From: Clusia tigrina
Lineage: Eukaryota > Arthropoda > Insecta > Diptera > Clusiidae
Assembly: GCA_920105625.2 (NCBI GenBank)
Contig: OV050030.1
Coordinates: forward strand, 103,509,698 to 103,573,697
Direction: 5' to 3'
Length of the DNA: 64,000 nucleotides
Shown: piece after piece, positions 12,123-25,260 of the stretch
Layout: the number at the start of each line of letters is the position of its first letter
Position numbering within the stretch: the first letter of the stretch is position 1
Made by a program: the position numbers and the translations under genes
Notes under the pieces: generated by a model
Told to the model about the DNA's origin: nothing
The model's database searches: none
Seen by the model: only the letters and a program-made list of their open reading frames with translations

Positions 12123-15100
12123 TGCAACCGTGGAGTCCCAAGTCAAACACTGATAAAACTTCAAATAGGCCTCACTTCAATACGGTGCGTCCTACACCTA
12201 TCAAAGTTTGCAACAGTCAAATGCTTGTAACTTTTTACTGGAGCGTCATAAAACCTTGAAATTTTGTGACAATAAAGTAATCATGCCTGTTGTTAATTTA
12301 AGCTATAGCTCATAGCTATGCTACCGTGGAGTCCTAAATCAAACACTGATAAAACTTCAAATGGCCCTAACTTCAATACGGTGCTTCCTACACCTATCAA
12401 AGTTTGCAACATTCAAATGCTTCTAACTTTTTACTGGAGCGTAATAAAATCTTCAAATTTTGTGCCAGTAAAGTACTCGAGCCCCTTATCAATTTAAGCT
12501 ATCGCTCATAGCTTTGCTACCCTTAAGTCCCAAATCAAACACTGATAAATCTTCAAATGGCCTTAAATTCTATTCTGTGCGTCCTATACCTATCAAAGTT
12601 TGCAAGAATCAATAGCTTGTGACTTTTTACTGGAGCGTAATAAAATATTGAAATTTTGTGACAATAAAATAATCGTGCCTGTTGTCAATTTAAGCCACTG
12701 CTCATAGCTATGCTACCTTCGAGTCCCAAATCAAACATTGATAAAACTTCAAATGGCCTTAACTTCTATAAGGTATGTTCTATACCTATCAAAGTTTGCA
12801 ACATTCAAATGCTTGTAACTTTTTTCTGGAGCGTCCTTAAATCTTGAAATTTTGTGACAGTAAAGTACTCGAGCCTCTTATCAATTTAAGCTATCGCTCA
12901 TAGCTATGCTACCGTGGAGTCGCAAGTCAAACACTGATAAACATTCAAATAGTCCTAACTTCAATACGGTGCGTCCTACACCTATCAAAGTTTGCAACAT
13001 TCAAATGCTTGTAACTTTTTTCTGGAGCGTCATAACATCTTGAAATTTTGTGACAATAAAGAACTCGATCCTCTTATCAATTTAAGCTATCGCTCATAGC
13101 TATGCTTCCCTGGAGTCCCAAATCAAACACTGATAAAACTTCAAATGGCCCTTACTTCAATACGGTGCGTCCTACACCTATCAAAGTTTGCAACATTCAA
13201 ATGCTTGTAACTTTTTTCTGGAGCGTTATAAAATCTTGAAATTTTGTGCCAGTAAAGTACTCGAGCCTCTTATCAATTTGAGCTATCGCTCATAGCTATG
13301 CTACCTTGGAGTCCCAAATCAAACATTGATAAAACTTCAACTGGCCCTAACTTGAATACGGTGCGTCCCAGACCTACCAAAGTTTGCAACATTCAAATGC
13401 TGGTAACTTTTTTCTGGAGCGTCATAAAATCTTGAAATTTTGTGCCAGTAAAGTACTCGAGCCTCTTATCAATTTAAGCTATCGCTCATAGCTATGCTAC
13501 CGTGGAGTCCCAAGTCAAACACTGATAAAACTTCAAATAGTCCTAACTTCAATACGGTGCGTCCTACACCGATCAAAGTTTGCAACATTCAAATGCTTGT
13601 AACTTTTTACTGGAGCGCCATAAAACCTTGAAATTTTGTGACAATAAAGTAATCATGCCTGTTGTTAATTTAAGCTAAAGCTCATAGCTATGCTACCGTG
13701 GAGTCTTAAATCAAACACTGATAAAACTTCAAATGGCCCTAACTTCAATACGGTGCGTCCTACACCTATCAAAGTTTGCAACATTCAAATGCTTGTAACT
13801 TTTTACTGGAGCGTAATAAAATCTTCAAATTTTGTGCCAGTGAAGTACTCGAGCCCCTTATCAATTTAAGCTATCGCTCATAGCTTTGCTACCCTTGAGT
13901 CACAAATCAAACACTGATAAATCTTCAAATGGCCTTAAATTCTATTCTGTGCGTCCTATACCTATCAAAGTTTGCAAGAATCAATAGCTTGTAACTTTTT
14001 ACTGGAGCGTAATAAAATCTTGAAATTTTGTGACAATAAAGTAATCGTGCCTGTTGTCAATTTAAGCCACCGCTCATAGCTCAGTCCCAAATCAAACATT
14101 GATAAAATTTCAAATGGCCCTAACTTCAATACGGTGCGTCCTACACCTATCAAAGTTTGCAACAATCAAATGCTTGTAACTTTTTACTGGAGCGTCATAA
14201 AACCTTGAAATTTTGTGACAATAAAGTAATCGTGCCTCTTATCAATTTAAGCTATCGCTCATAGATTTGCTACCCTTGAATCACAAATCAAACACTGATA
14301 AAACTTCAAATGGCCTTAAATTCTATTCTGTGCGTCCCTATACCTATCAAAGTTTGCAAGAATCAATAGCTTGTAACTTTTTACTGGAGCGTAATAAAAT
14401 CTTGAAATTTTGTGACAATAAAGTAATCGTGCCTGTTGTCAATTTAAGCTATCGCTCATAGCTATGCTACCTTCGAGTCCCAAATCAAACATTGATAAAA
14501 CTTCAAATGGCCCTAACTTCAATACGGTGCGTCCTACACCTATCAAAGTTTGCAACATTCAAATGCTTGTAACTTTTTACTAGAGCGTCATAAAACCTTG
14601 AATATTTGTGACAATAAAGTAATCGTGCCTGTTGTCAATTTAAGCTATCGCTCATAGCTATGCTACCCTTGAGTCCCAAATCAAACACTGATAAAACTTC
14701 AAATGGCCCTAACTTCAATACGGTGCGTCCTACACCTATCAAAGTTTGCAACATTCAAATCCTTGTAACTTTTTTCTGGAGCGTTATAAAATCTTGAAAT
14801 TTTGTGCCAGTAAAGTACTCGAGCCTCTTATCAATTTAAGCTATCGCTCATAGCTATGCTACCGTGGAGTCCCAAGTCAAACACTGATAAAACTTCAAAT
14901 AGGCCTCACTTCAATACGGTGCGTCCTACACCTATCAAAGTTTGCAACAGTCAAATGCTTGTAACTTTTTACTGGAGCGTCATAAAACCTTGAAATTTTG
15001 TGACAATAAAGTAATCATGCCTGTTGTTAATTTAAGCTATAGCTCATAGCTATGCTACCGTGGAGTCCTAAATCAAACACTGATAAAACTTCAAATGGCC

Positions 15101-18100
15101 CTAACTTCAATACGGTGCTTCCTACACCTATCAAAGTTTGCAACATTCAAATGCTTCTAACTTTTTACTGGAGCGTAATAAAATCTTCAAATTTTGTGCC
15201 AGTAAAGTACTCGAGCCCCTTATCAATTTAAGCTATCGCTCATAGCTTTGCTACCCTTAAGTCCCAAATCAAACACTGATAAATCTTCAAATGGCCTTAA
15301 ATTCTATTCTGTGCGTCCTATACCTATCAAAGTTTGCAAGAATCAATAGCTTGTGACTTTTTACTGGAGCGTAATAAAATATTGAAATTTTGTGACAATA
15401 AAATAATCGTGCCTGTTGTCAATTTAAGCCACTGCTCATAGCTATGCTACCTTCGAGTCCCAAATCAAACATTGATAAAACTTCAAATGGCCTTAACTTC
15501 TATAAGGTATGTTCTATACCTATCAAAGTTTGCAACATTCAAATGCTTGTAACTTTTTTCTGGAGCGTCCTTAAATCTTGAAATTTTGTGACAGTAAAGT
15601 ACTCGAGCCTCTTATCAATTTAAGCTATCGCTCATAGCTATGCTACCGTGGAGTCCCAAGTCAAACACTGATAAACATTCAAATAGTCCTAACTTCAATA
15701 CGGTGCGTCCTACACCTATCAAAGTTTGCAACATTCAAATGCTTGTAACTTTTTTCTGGAGCGTCATAACATCTTGAAATTTTGTGACAATAAAGAACTC
15801 GATCCTCTTATCAATTTAAGCTATCGCTCATAGCTATGCTTCCCTGGAGTCCCAAATCAAACACTGATAAAACTTCAAATGGCCCTTACTTCAATACGGT
15901 GCGTCCTACACCTATCAAAGTTTGCAACATTCAAATGCTTGTAACTTTTTTCTGGAGCGTTATAAAATCTTGAAATTTTGTGCCAGTAAAGTACTCGAGC
16001 CTCTTATCAATTTGAGCTATCGCTCATAGCTATGCTACCTTGGAGTCCCAAATCAAACATTGATAAAACTTCAACTGGCCCTAACTTGAATACGGTGCGT
16101 CCCAGACCTACCAAAGTTTGCAACATTCAAATGCTGGTAACTTTTTTCTGGAGCGTCATAAAATCTTGAAATTTTGTGCCAGTAAAGTACTCGAGCCTCT
16201 TATCAATTTAAGCTATCGCTCATAGCTATGCTACCGTGGAGTCCCAAGTCAAACACTGATAAAACTTCAAATAGTCCTAACTTCAATACGGTGCGTCCTA
16301 CACCTATCAAAGTTTGCAACATTCAAATGCTTGTAACTTTTTACTGGAGCGCCATAAAACCTTGAAATTTTGTGACAATAAAGTAATCATGCCTGTTGTT
16401 AATTTAAGCTAAAGCTCATAGCTATGCTACAGTGGAGTCTTAAATCAAACACTGATAAAACTTCAAATGGCCCTAACTTCAATACGGTGCGTCCTACACC
16501 TATCAAAGTTTGCAACATTCAAATGCTTGTAACTTTTTACTGGAGCGTAATAAAATCTTCAAATTTTGTGCCAGTAAAGTACTCGAGCCCCTTATCAATT
16601 TAAGCTATCGCTCATAGCTTTGCTACCCTTGAGTCACAAATCAAACACTGATAAATCTTCAAATGGCCTTAAATTCTATTCTGTGCGTCCTATACCTATC
16701 AAAGTTTGCAAGAATCAATAGCTTGTAACTTTTTACTGGAGCGTAATAAAATCTTGAAATTTTGTGACAATAAAGTAATCGTGCCTGTTGTCAATTTAAG
16801 CCACCGCTCATAGCTCAGTCCCAAATCAAACATTGATAAAATTTCAAATGGCCCTAACTTCAATACGGTGCGTCCTACACCTATCAAAGTTTGCAACAAT
16901 CAAATGCTTGTAACTTTTTACTGGAGCGTCATAAAACCTTGAAATTTTGTGACAATAAAGTAATCGTGCCTCTTATCAATTTAAGCTATCGCTCATAGAT
17001 TTGCTACCCTTGAATCACAAATCAAACACTGATAAAACTTCAAATGGCCTTAAATTCTATTCTGTGCGTCCCTATACCTATCAAAGTTTGCAAGAATCAA
17101 TAGCTTGTAACTTTTTACTGGAGCGTAATAAAATCTTGAAATTTTGTGACAATAAAGTAATCGTGCCTGTTGTCAATTTAAGCTATCGCTCATAGCTATG
17201 CTACCTTCGAGTCCCAAATCAAATATTGATAAAACTTCAAATGGCCCTAACTTCAATACGGTGCGTCCTACACCTATCAAAGTTTGCAACATTCAAATGC
17301 TTGTAACTTTTTACTAGAGCGTCATAAAACCTTGAATATTTGTGACAATAAAGTAATCGTGCCTGTTGTCAATTTAAGCTATCGCTCATAGCTATGCTAC
17401 CCTTGAGTCCCAAATCAAACACTGATAAAACTTCAAATGGCCCTAACTTCAATACGGTGCGTCCTACACCTATCAAAGTTTGCAACATTCAAATCCTTGT
17501 AACTTTTTTCTGGAGCGTTATAAAATCTTGAAATTTTGTGCCAGTAAAGTACTCGAGCCTCTTATCAATTTAAGCTATCGCTCATAGCTATGCTACCGTG
17601 GAGTCCCAAGTCAAACACTGATAAAACTTCAAATAGGCCTCACTTCAATACGGTGCGTCCTACACCTATCAAAGTTTGCAACAGTCAAATGCTTGTAACT
17701 TTTTACTGGAGCGTCATAAAACCTTGAAATTTTGTGACAATAAAGTAATCATGCCTGTTGTTAATTTAAGCTATAGCTCATAGCTATGCTACCGTGGAGT
17801 CCTAAATCAAACACTGATAAAACTTCAAATGGCCCTAACTTCAATACGGTGCTTCCTACACCTATCAAAGTTTGCAACATTCAAATGCTTCTAACTTTTT
17901 ACTGGAGCGTAATAAAATCTTCAAATTTTGTGCCAGTAAAGTACTCGAGCCCCTTATCAATTTAAGCTATCGCTCATAGCTTTGCTACCCTTAAGTCCCA
18001 AATCAAACACTGATAAATCTTCAAATGGCCTTAAATTCTATTCTGTGCGTCCTATACCTATCAAAGTTTGCAAGAATCAATAGCTTGTGACTTTTTACTG

Positions 18101-19935
18101 GAGCGTAATAAAATATTGAAATTTTGTGACAATAAAATAATCGTGCCTGTTGTCAATTTAAGCCACTGCTCATAGCTATGCTACCTTCGAGTCCCAAATC
18201 AAACATTGATAAAACTTCAAATGGCCTTAACTTCTATAAGGTATGTTCTATACCTATCAAAGTTTGCAACATTCAAATGCTTGTAACTTTTTTCTGGAGC
18301 GTCCTTAAATCTTGAAATTTTGTGACAGTAAAGTACTCGAGCCTCTTATCAATTTAAGCTATCGCTCATAGCTATGCTACCGTGGAGTCCCAAGTCAAAC
18401 ACTGATAAACATTCAAATAGTCCTAACTTCAATACGGTGCGTCCTACACCTATCAAAGTTTGCAACATTCAAATGCTTGTAACTTTTTTCTGGAGCGTCA
18501 TAACATCTTGAAATTTTGTGACAATAAAGAACTCGATCCTCTTATCAATTTAAGCTATCGCTCATAGCTATGCTTCCCTGGAGTCCCAAATCAAACACTG
18601 ATAAAACTTCAAATGGCCCTTACTTCAATACGGTGCGTCCTACACCTATCAAAGTTTGCAACATTCAAATGCTTGTAACTTTTTTCTGGAGCGTTATAAA
18701 ATCTTGAAATTTTGTGCCAGTAAAGTACTCGAGCCTCTTATCAATTTGAGCTATCGCTCATAGCTATGCTACCTTGGAGTCCCAAATCAAACATTGATAA
18801 AACTTCAACTGGCCCTAACTTGAATACGGTGCGTCCCAGACCTACCAAAGTTTGCAACATTCAAATGCTGGTAACTTTTTTCTGGAGCGTCATAAAATCT
18901 TGAAATTTTGTGCCAGTAAAGTACTCGAGCCTCTTATCAATTTAAGCTATCGCTCATAGCTATGCTACCGTGGAGTCCCAAGTCAAACACTGATAAAACT
19001 TCAAATAGTCCTAACTTCAATACGGTGCGTCCTACACCTATCAAAGTTTGCAACATTCAAATGCTTGTAACTTTTTACTGGAGCGCCATAAAACCTTGAA
19101 ATTTTGTGACAATAAAGTAATCATGCCTGTTGTTAATTTAAGCTAAAGCTCATAGCTATGCTACCGTGGAGTCTTAAATCAAACACTGATAAAACTTCAA
19201 ATGGCCCTAACTTCAATACGGTGCGTCCTACACCTATCAAAGTTTGCAACATTCAAATGCTTGTAACTTTTTACTGGAGCGTAATAAAATCTTCAAATTT
19301 TGTGCCAGTAAAGTACTCGAGCCCCTTATCAATTTAAGCTATCGCTCATAGCTTTGCTACCCTTGAGTCACAAATCAAACACTGATAAATCTTCAAATGG
19401 CCTTAAATTCTATTCTGTGCGTCCTATACCTATCAAAGTTTGCAAGAATCAATAGCTTGTAACTTTTTACTGGAGCGTAATAAAATCTTGAAATTTTGTG
19501 ACAATAAAGTAATCGTGCCTGTTGTCAATTTAAGCCACCGCTCATAGCTCAGTCCCAAATCAAACATTGATAAAATTTCAAATGGCCCTAACTTCAATAC
19601 GGTGCGTCCTACACCTATCAAAGTTTGCAACAATCAAATGCTTGTAACTTTTTACTGGAGCGTCATAAAACCTTGAAATTTTGTGACAATAAAGTAATCG
19701 TGCCTCTTATCAATTTAAGCTATCGCTCATAGATTTGCTACCCTTGAATCACAAATCAAACACTGATAAAACTTCAAATGGCCTTAAATTATATTCTGTG
19801 CGTCCCTATACCTATCAAAGTTTGCAAGAATCAATAGCTTGTAACTTTTTACTGGAGCGTAATAAAATCTTGAAATTTTGTGACAATAAAGTAATCGTGC
19901 CTGTTGTCAATTTAAGCTATCGCTCATAGCTATGC
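12123..19935 (+). repeat. HOR block 3: 2734-bp unit (14 monomers), 2.86 copies
   Basis: Units are about 12123-14856, 14857-17590 and 17591-19935, the last truncated by the inverted block. The repeated landmark at 13965, 16699 and 19433 gives a period of exactly 2734 bp, or 14 x 195.3. Each unit carries the same small deletion making 'ctcatagctcagtccc' (near 14076, 16810 and 19544), where about 12 bp between 'tagct' and 'agtccc' are missing. Copies differ at only scattered positions by eye, such as 'ctacagtgg' near 16428 against 'ctaccgtgg' elsewhere, so the amplification is recent. Confidence 0.92.
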
Positions 19936-20402
19936 TTTTATTACGCTCCAGTAAAAAGTTACAAGCATTTGAATGTTGCAAACTTTGATAGGTGTAGGAC
20001 GCACCGTATTGAAGTTAGGGCCATTTGAAGTTTTATCAGTGTTTGATTTAAGACTCCACGGTAGCATAGCTATGAGCTTTAGCTTAAATTAACAACAGGC
20101 ATGATTACTTTATTGTCACAAAATTTCAAGGTTTTATGGCGCTCCAGTAAAAAGTTACAAGCATTTGAATGTTGCAAACTTTGATAGGTGTAGGACGCAC
20201 CGTATTGAAGTTAGGACTATTTGAAGTTTTATCAGTGTTTGACTTGGGACTCCACGGTAGCATAGCTATGAGCGATAGCTTAAATTGATAAGAGGCTCGA
20301 GTACTTTACTGGCACAAAATTTCAAGATTTTATGACGCTCCAGAAAAAAGTTACCAGCATTTGAATGTTGCAAACTTTGGTAGGTCTGGGACGCACCGTA
20401 TT
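19936..20402 (-). repeat. Inverted satellite block, 467 bp
   Basis: The sequence here reads as the reverse complement of the satellite, starting 'ttttattacgctcc' and ending 'gacgcaccgtatt'. It is the reverse complement of 18823-19289 (also 467 bp), sharing 'gtgccagtaaagtactcgag' with it. It also pairs with 20450-20916 downstream across a 47-bp spacer (20403-20449), with a few mismatches. The two arms form a near-perfect inverted repeat. The closer match to the upstream unit suggests it was copied in reverse from there. It could be a real fold-back or template-switch event or an assembly join. Confidence 0.93.
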
Positions 20403-23230
20403 GGAGTCCCAAATCAAACATTGATAAAACTTCAACTGGCCCTAACTTGAATACGGTGCGTCCCAGACCTACCAAAGTTTGCAACATTCAAATGCTGGTA
20501 ACTTTTTTCTGGAGCGTCATAAAATCTTGAAATTTTGTGACAGTGAAGTACTCGATCCTCTTATCAATTTAAGCTATCGCTCATAGCTATGCTACCGTGG
20601 AGTCCCAAGTCAAACACTGATAAAACTTCAAATAGTCCTAACTTCAATACGGTGCGTCCTACACCTATCAAAGTTTGCAACATTCAAATGCTTGTAACTT
20701 TTTACTGGTGCGCCATAAAACCTTGAAATTTTGTGACAATAAAGTAATCATGCCTGTTGTTAATTTAAGCTAAAGCTCATAGCTATGCTACCGTGGAGTC
20801 TTAAATCAAACACTGATAAAACTTCAAATGGCCCTAACTTCAATACGGTGCGTCCTACACCTATCAAAGTTTGCAACATTCAAATGCTTGTAACTTTTTA
20901 CTGGAGCGTAATAAAATCTTCAAATTTTGTGCCAGTAAAGTACTCGAGCCCCTTATCAATTTAAGCTATCGCTCATAGCTTTGCTACCCTTGAGTCACAA
21001 ATCAAACACTGATAAATCTTCAAATGGCCTTAAATTCTATTCTGTGCGTCCTATACCTATCAAAGTTTGCAAGAATCAATAGCTTGTAACTTTTTACTGG
21101 AGCGTAATAAAATCTTGAAATTTTGTGACAATAAAGTAATCGTGCCTGTTGTCAATTTAAGCCACCGCTCATAGCTCAGTCCCAAATCAAACATTGATAA
21201 AATTTCAAATGGCCCTAACTTCAATACGGTGCGTCCTACACCTATCAAAGTTTGCAACAATCAAATGCTTGTAACTTTTTACTGGAGCGTCATAAAACCT
21301 TGAAATTTTGTGACAATAAAGTAATCGTGCCTCTTATCAATTTAAGCTATCGCTCATAGATTTGCTACCCTTGAATCACAAATCAAACACTGATAAAACT
21401 TCAAATGGCCTTAAATTCTATTCTGTGCGTCCCTATACCTATCAAAGTTTGCAAGAATCAATAGCTTGTAACTTTTTACTGGAGCGTAATAAAATCTTGA
21501 AATTTTGTGACAATAAAGTAATCGTGCCTGTTGTCAATTTAAGCTATCGCTCATAGCTATGCTACCTTCGAGTCCCAAATCAAACATTGATAAAACTTCA
21601 AATGGCCCTAACTTCAATACGGTGCGTCCTACACCTATCAAAGTTTGCAACATTCAAATGCTTGTAACTTTTTACTAGAGCGTCATAAAACCTTGAATAT
21701 TTGTGACAATAAAGTAATCGTGCCTGTTGTCAATTTAAGCTATCGCTCATAGCTATGCTACCCTTGAGTCCCAAATCAAACACTGATAAAACTTCAAATG
21801 GCCCTAACTTCAATACGGTGCGTCCTACACCTATCAAAGTTTGCAACATTCAAATCCTTGTAACTTTTTTCTGGAGCGTTATAAAATCTTGAAATTTTGT
21901 GCCAGTAAAGTACTCGAGCCTCTTATCAATTTAAGCTATCGCTCATAGCTATGCTACCGTGGAGTCCCAAGTCAAACACTGATAAACATTCAAATAGTCC
22001 TAACTTCAATACGGTGCGTCCTACACCTATCAAAGTTTGCAACATTCAAATGCTTGTAACTTTTTTCTGGAGCGTCATAACATCTTGAAATTTTGTGACA
22101 ATAAAGAACTCGATCCTCTTATCAATTTAAGCTATCGCTCATAGCTATGCTTCCCTGGAGTCCCAAATCAAACACTGATAAAACTTCAAATGGCCCTTAC
22201 TTCAATACGGTGCGTCCTACACCTATCAAAGTTTGCAACATTCAAATGCTTGTAACTTTTTTCTGGAGCGTTATAAAATCTTGAAATTTTGTGCCAGTAA
22301 AGTACTCGAGCCTCTTATCAATTTGAGCTATCGCTCATAGCTATGCTACCTTGGAGTCCCAAATCAAACATTGATAAAACTTCAACTGGCCCTAACTTGA
22401 ATACGGTGCGTCCCAGACCTACCAAAGTTTGCAACATTCAAATGCTGGTAACTTTTTTCTGGAGCGTCATAAAATCTTGAAATTTTGTGACAGTGAAGTA
22501 CTCGATCCTCTTATCAATTTAAGCTATCGCTCATAGCTATGCTACCGTGGAGTCCCAAGTCAAACACTGATAAAACTTCAAATAGTCCTAACTTCAATAC
22601 GGTGCGTCCTACACCTATCAAAGTTTGCAACATTCAAATGCTTGTAACTTTTTACTGGAGCGTCATAAAACCTTGAAATTTTGTGACAATAAAGTAATCA
22701 TGCCTGTTGTTAATTTAAGCTAAAGCTCATAGCTATGCTACCGTGGAGTCTTAAATCAAACACTGATAAAACTTCAAATGGCCCTAACTTCAATACGGTG
22801 CGTCCTACACCTATCAAAGTTTGCAACATTCAAATGCTTGTAACTTTTTACTGGAGCGTAATAAAATCTTCAAATTTTGTGCCAGTAAAGTACTCGAGCC
22901 CCTTATCAATTTAAGCTATCGCTCATAGCTTTGCTACCCTTGAGTCACAAATCAAACACTGATAAATCTTCAAATGGCCTTAAATTCTATTCTGTGCGTC
23001 CTATACCTATCAAAGTTTGCAAGAATCAATAGCTTGTAACTTTTTACTGTAGCGTAATAAAATCTTGAAATTTTGTGACAATAAAGTAATCGTGCCTGTT
23101 GTCAATTTAAGCCACCGCTCATAGCTCAGTCCCAAATCAAACATTGATAAAATTTCAAATGGCCCTAACTTCAATACGGTGCGTCCTACACCTATCAAAG
23201 TTTGCAACAATCAAATGCTTGTAACTTTTT
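20403..23230 (+). repeat. 2734-bp HOR remnant with a 784-bp (4-monomer) deletion
   Basis: Forward satellite resumes at the unit position corresponding to 18776 and follows the 2734-bp HOR until about 21960. There it jumps to the position corresponding to ~18381 ('gataaacattcaaatag'). The landmarks at 21060 and 23010 are 1950 bp apart, which is 2734 minus 784, or exactly four 196-bp monomers. This fits an in-register unequal exchange. Confidence 0.85.
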
Positions 23231-25068
23231 ACTGGAGCGTCATAAAACCTTGAAATTTTGTGACAATAAAGTAATCATGCCTGTTGTTAATTAAGCTATA
23301 GCTCATAGCTATGCTACCGTGGAGTCCTAAATCAAACACTGATAAAACTTCAAATGGCCCTAACTTGATTACGGTGCGTCCCAGACCTATCAAAGTTTGC
23401 AACATTCAAATGTTTGTAACTTTTTTCTGGAGCGTCATAAAATCTTGAAATTTTGTGACAATAAAGTACTCGATTCTCTTATCAATTTAAGCTATCGCTC
23501 ATGCTACCCTGGAGTCCCAAATCAAACATTGATAAAGCTTCAAATGGCCTTAACTTCTACAAGGTATGTTCTATACCTATCAAAGTTTGCAACATTCAAA
23601 TGCTTGTAACTTTTTACTGGACCGTCATAAAACCTTGAAATTCTGTGACAATAAAGTAATCGTGCCTGTTGTCAATTTAAGCTATCGCTCATAGCTATGC
23701 TACCTTCGAGTCCCAAATCAAACATTGATAAAACTTCAAATAGCCCTAACTTCAATACGGTGCGTCCTACACCTATCAAAGTTTGCAACAATCAAATGCT
23801 TGTAACTTGTTACTGGAGCGTCATAAAACCTTGAAATTTTGTGACAGTAAAGAACTCGATCCTCTTATCAATTTAAGCTATCGCTCATAGCTATGCTACC
23901 CTGGAGTCCCAAATCAAACACTGATAAAGCTTCAAATGGCCCTAAATTCAAATACGGTGCGTCCTACACCTATCAAAGTTTGCAACATTCAAATGCTTGT
24001 AACTTTTTACTGGAGCGTCATAAAACCTTGAAATTTTGTGACAATAAAGTAATCGTGGCTGTTGTCAATTTAAGCTATCGCTCATAGCTATGCTACCTTC
24101 GAGTCCCAAGTCAAACACTGATAAAACTTCAAATGGCCCTAACTTCAATACTGTGCGTCCTACACCTATCAAAGTATGCAACATTCAAATGCTTGTATCT
24201 TTTTTCTGGAGCGTTATAAAATCTTGAAATTTTGTGCCAGTAAAGTACTCGAGCCTCTTATCAATTTGAGCTATCGCTCATAGCTATGCTACCTTGGAGT
24301 CCCAAATCAAACATTGATAAAACTTCAACTGGCCCTAACTTGAATACGGTGCGTCCCAGACCTATCAAAGTTTGCAACATTCAAATGCTTGTAACTTCTT
24401 TCTGGAGCGTTATAAAAACTTGAAATTTTATGCCAGTAAAGTACTCGAGCCTCTTATCAATTTGAGCTATCGCTCATAGCTATGCTACCTTGGAGTCCCA
24501 AATCAAACATTGAAAAAACTTCAACTGGCCCTAACTTGAATACGGTGCGTCCCAGACCTATCAAAGTTTGCAACATTCAAATGCTTGTAACTTTTTTCTG
24601 GAGCGTCATAAAATCTTGAAATTTTGTGACAGTGAAGTACTCGATCCTCTTATCAATTTGAGCTATCGCTCATAGCTATGCTACCTTGGAGTCCCAAATC
24701 AAACATTGATAAAACTTCAACTGGCTCTAACTTGAATACGGTGCGTCCCAGACCTATCAAAGTTTGCAACATTCAAATGTTTGTAACTTTTTTCTGGAGC
24801 GTCATAAAATCTTGAAATTTTGTGACAGTAATGTACTCGATTCTCTTATCAATTTAAGCTATCGCTCATAGCTATGCTACTTTGGAGTCCCAAATCAAAC
24901 ATTGATAAAGCTTCAAATGGCCCTAAATTCAATACGGTGCATCCTACACCTATCAAAGTTTGCAACATTCAAATGCTTGTAAATTTTACTGGACCGTCAT
25001 AAAACCTTGAAATTCTGTGACAATAAAGTAATCGTGCCTGTTGTCAATTTAAGCTATCGCTCATAGCT
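23231..25068 (+). repeat. Mixed monomers, paralogous to 34.37-36.2 kb
   Basis: This stretch is not itself tandemly duplicated. It matches the segment from about 34372 at an offset of 11141 bp, changing to 11147 bp after a 6-bp deletion near 23498 ('cgctcatgctaccc'). The match continues through the next block to about 26.2 kb against 37.38 kb. Shared rare variants include the shortened 'gttaattaagctatagc', 'aaagtatgcaac' and 'cttctttctgg'. Confidence 0.8.
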
Positions 25069-25208
25069 ATGCTACCTTCGAGTCCCAAATCAAACATTGA
25101 TAAAACTTCAAATGGCCCTAACTTCAATACGGTGCGTCTTACACCTATCCAAGTTTGCAACATTCAAATGCTTGTAACTTTTTACTGAATATTTGTGACA
25201 ATAAAGTA

Positions 25209-25260
25209 CTCATGCCTCGTGCCTCGTGGCTCGTGCCTCGTGCCTAGTGCCTTGTGCCTC
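25209..25260 (+). repeat. (CTCGTGC)n minisatellite, n~7
   Basis: Starts with a CTCATGC unit and ends with a CTTGTGC unit. Confidence 0.93.

Larger units (their letters stand above)
9790..13811 (+). repeat. HOR block 2: 2012-bp unit, two tandem copies
   Basis: The copies are about 9790-11801 and 11802-13811. Landmarks 'tgcaaccgtgg' at 10111 and 12123 are 2012 bp apart; before the minisatellite the offset is 2005 bp, so the second copy has gained one 7-bp unit. Both share diagnostic variants such as 'aataggcctcac' and 'aatgcttctaac'. Boundaries are good to a few tens of bases. The second copy overlaps the start of the 2734-bp series. Confidence 0.85.

Noticed and set aside
13965..23210. Repeated 66-codon minus-strand frame (13965, 16699, 19433, 21060, 23010)
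   Set aside because: It is opened by the 12-bp deletion in one monomer of the 2734-bp HOR and simply copied with it; no start context or protein similarity.
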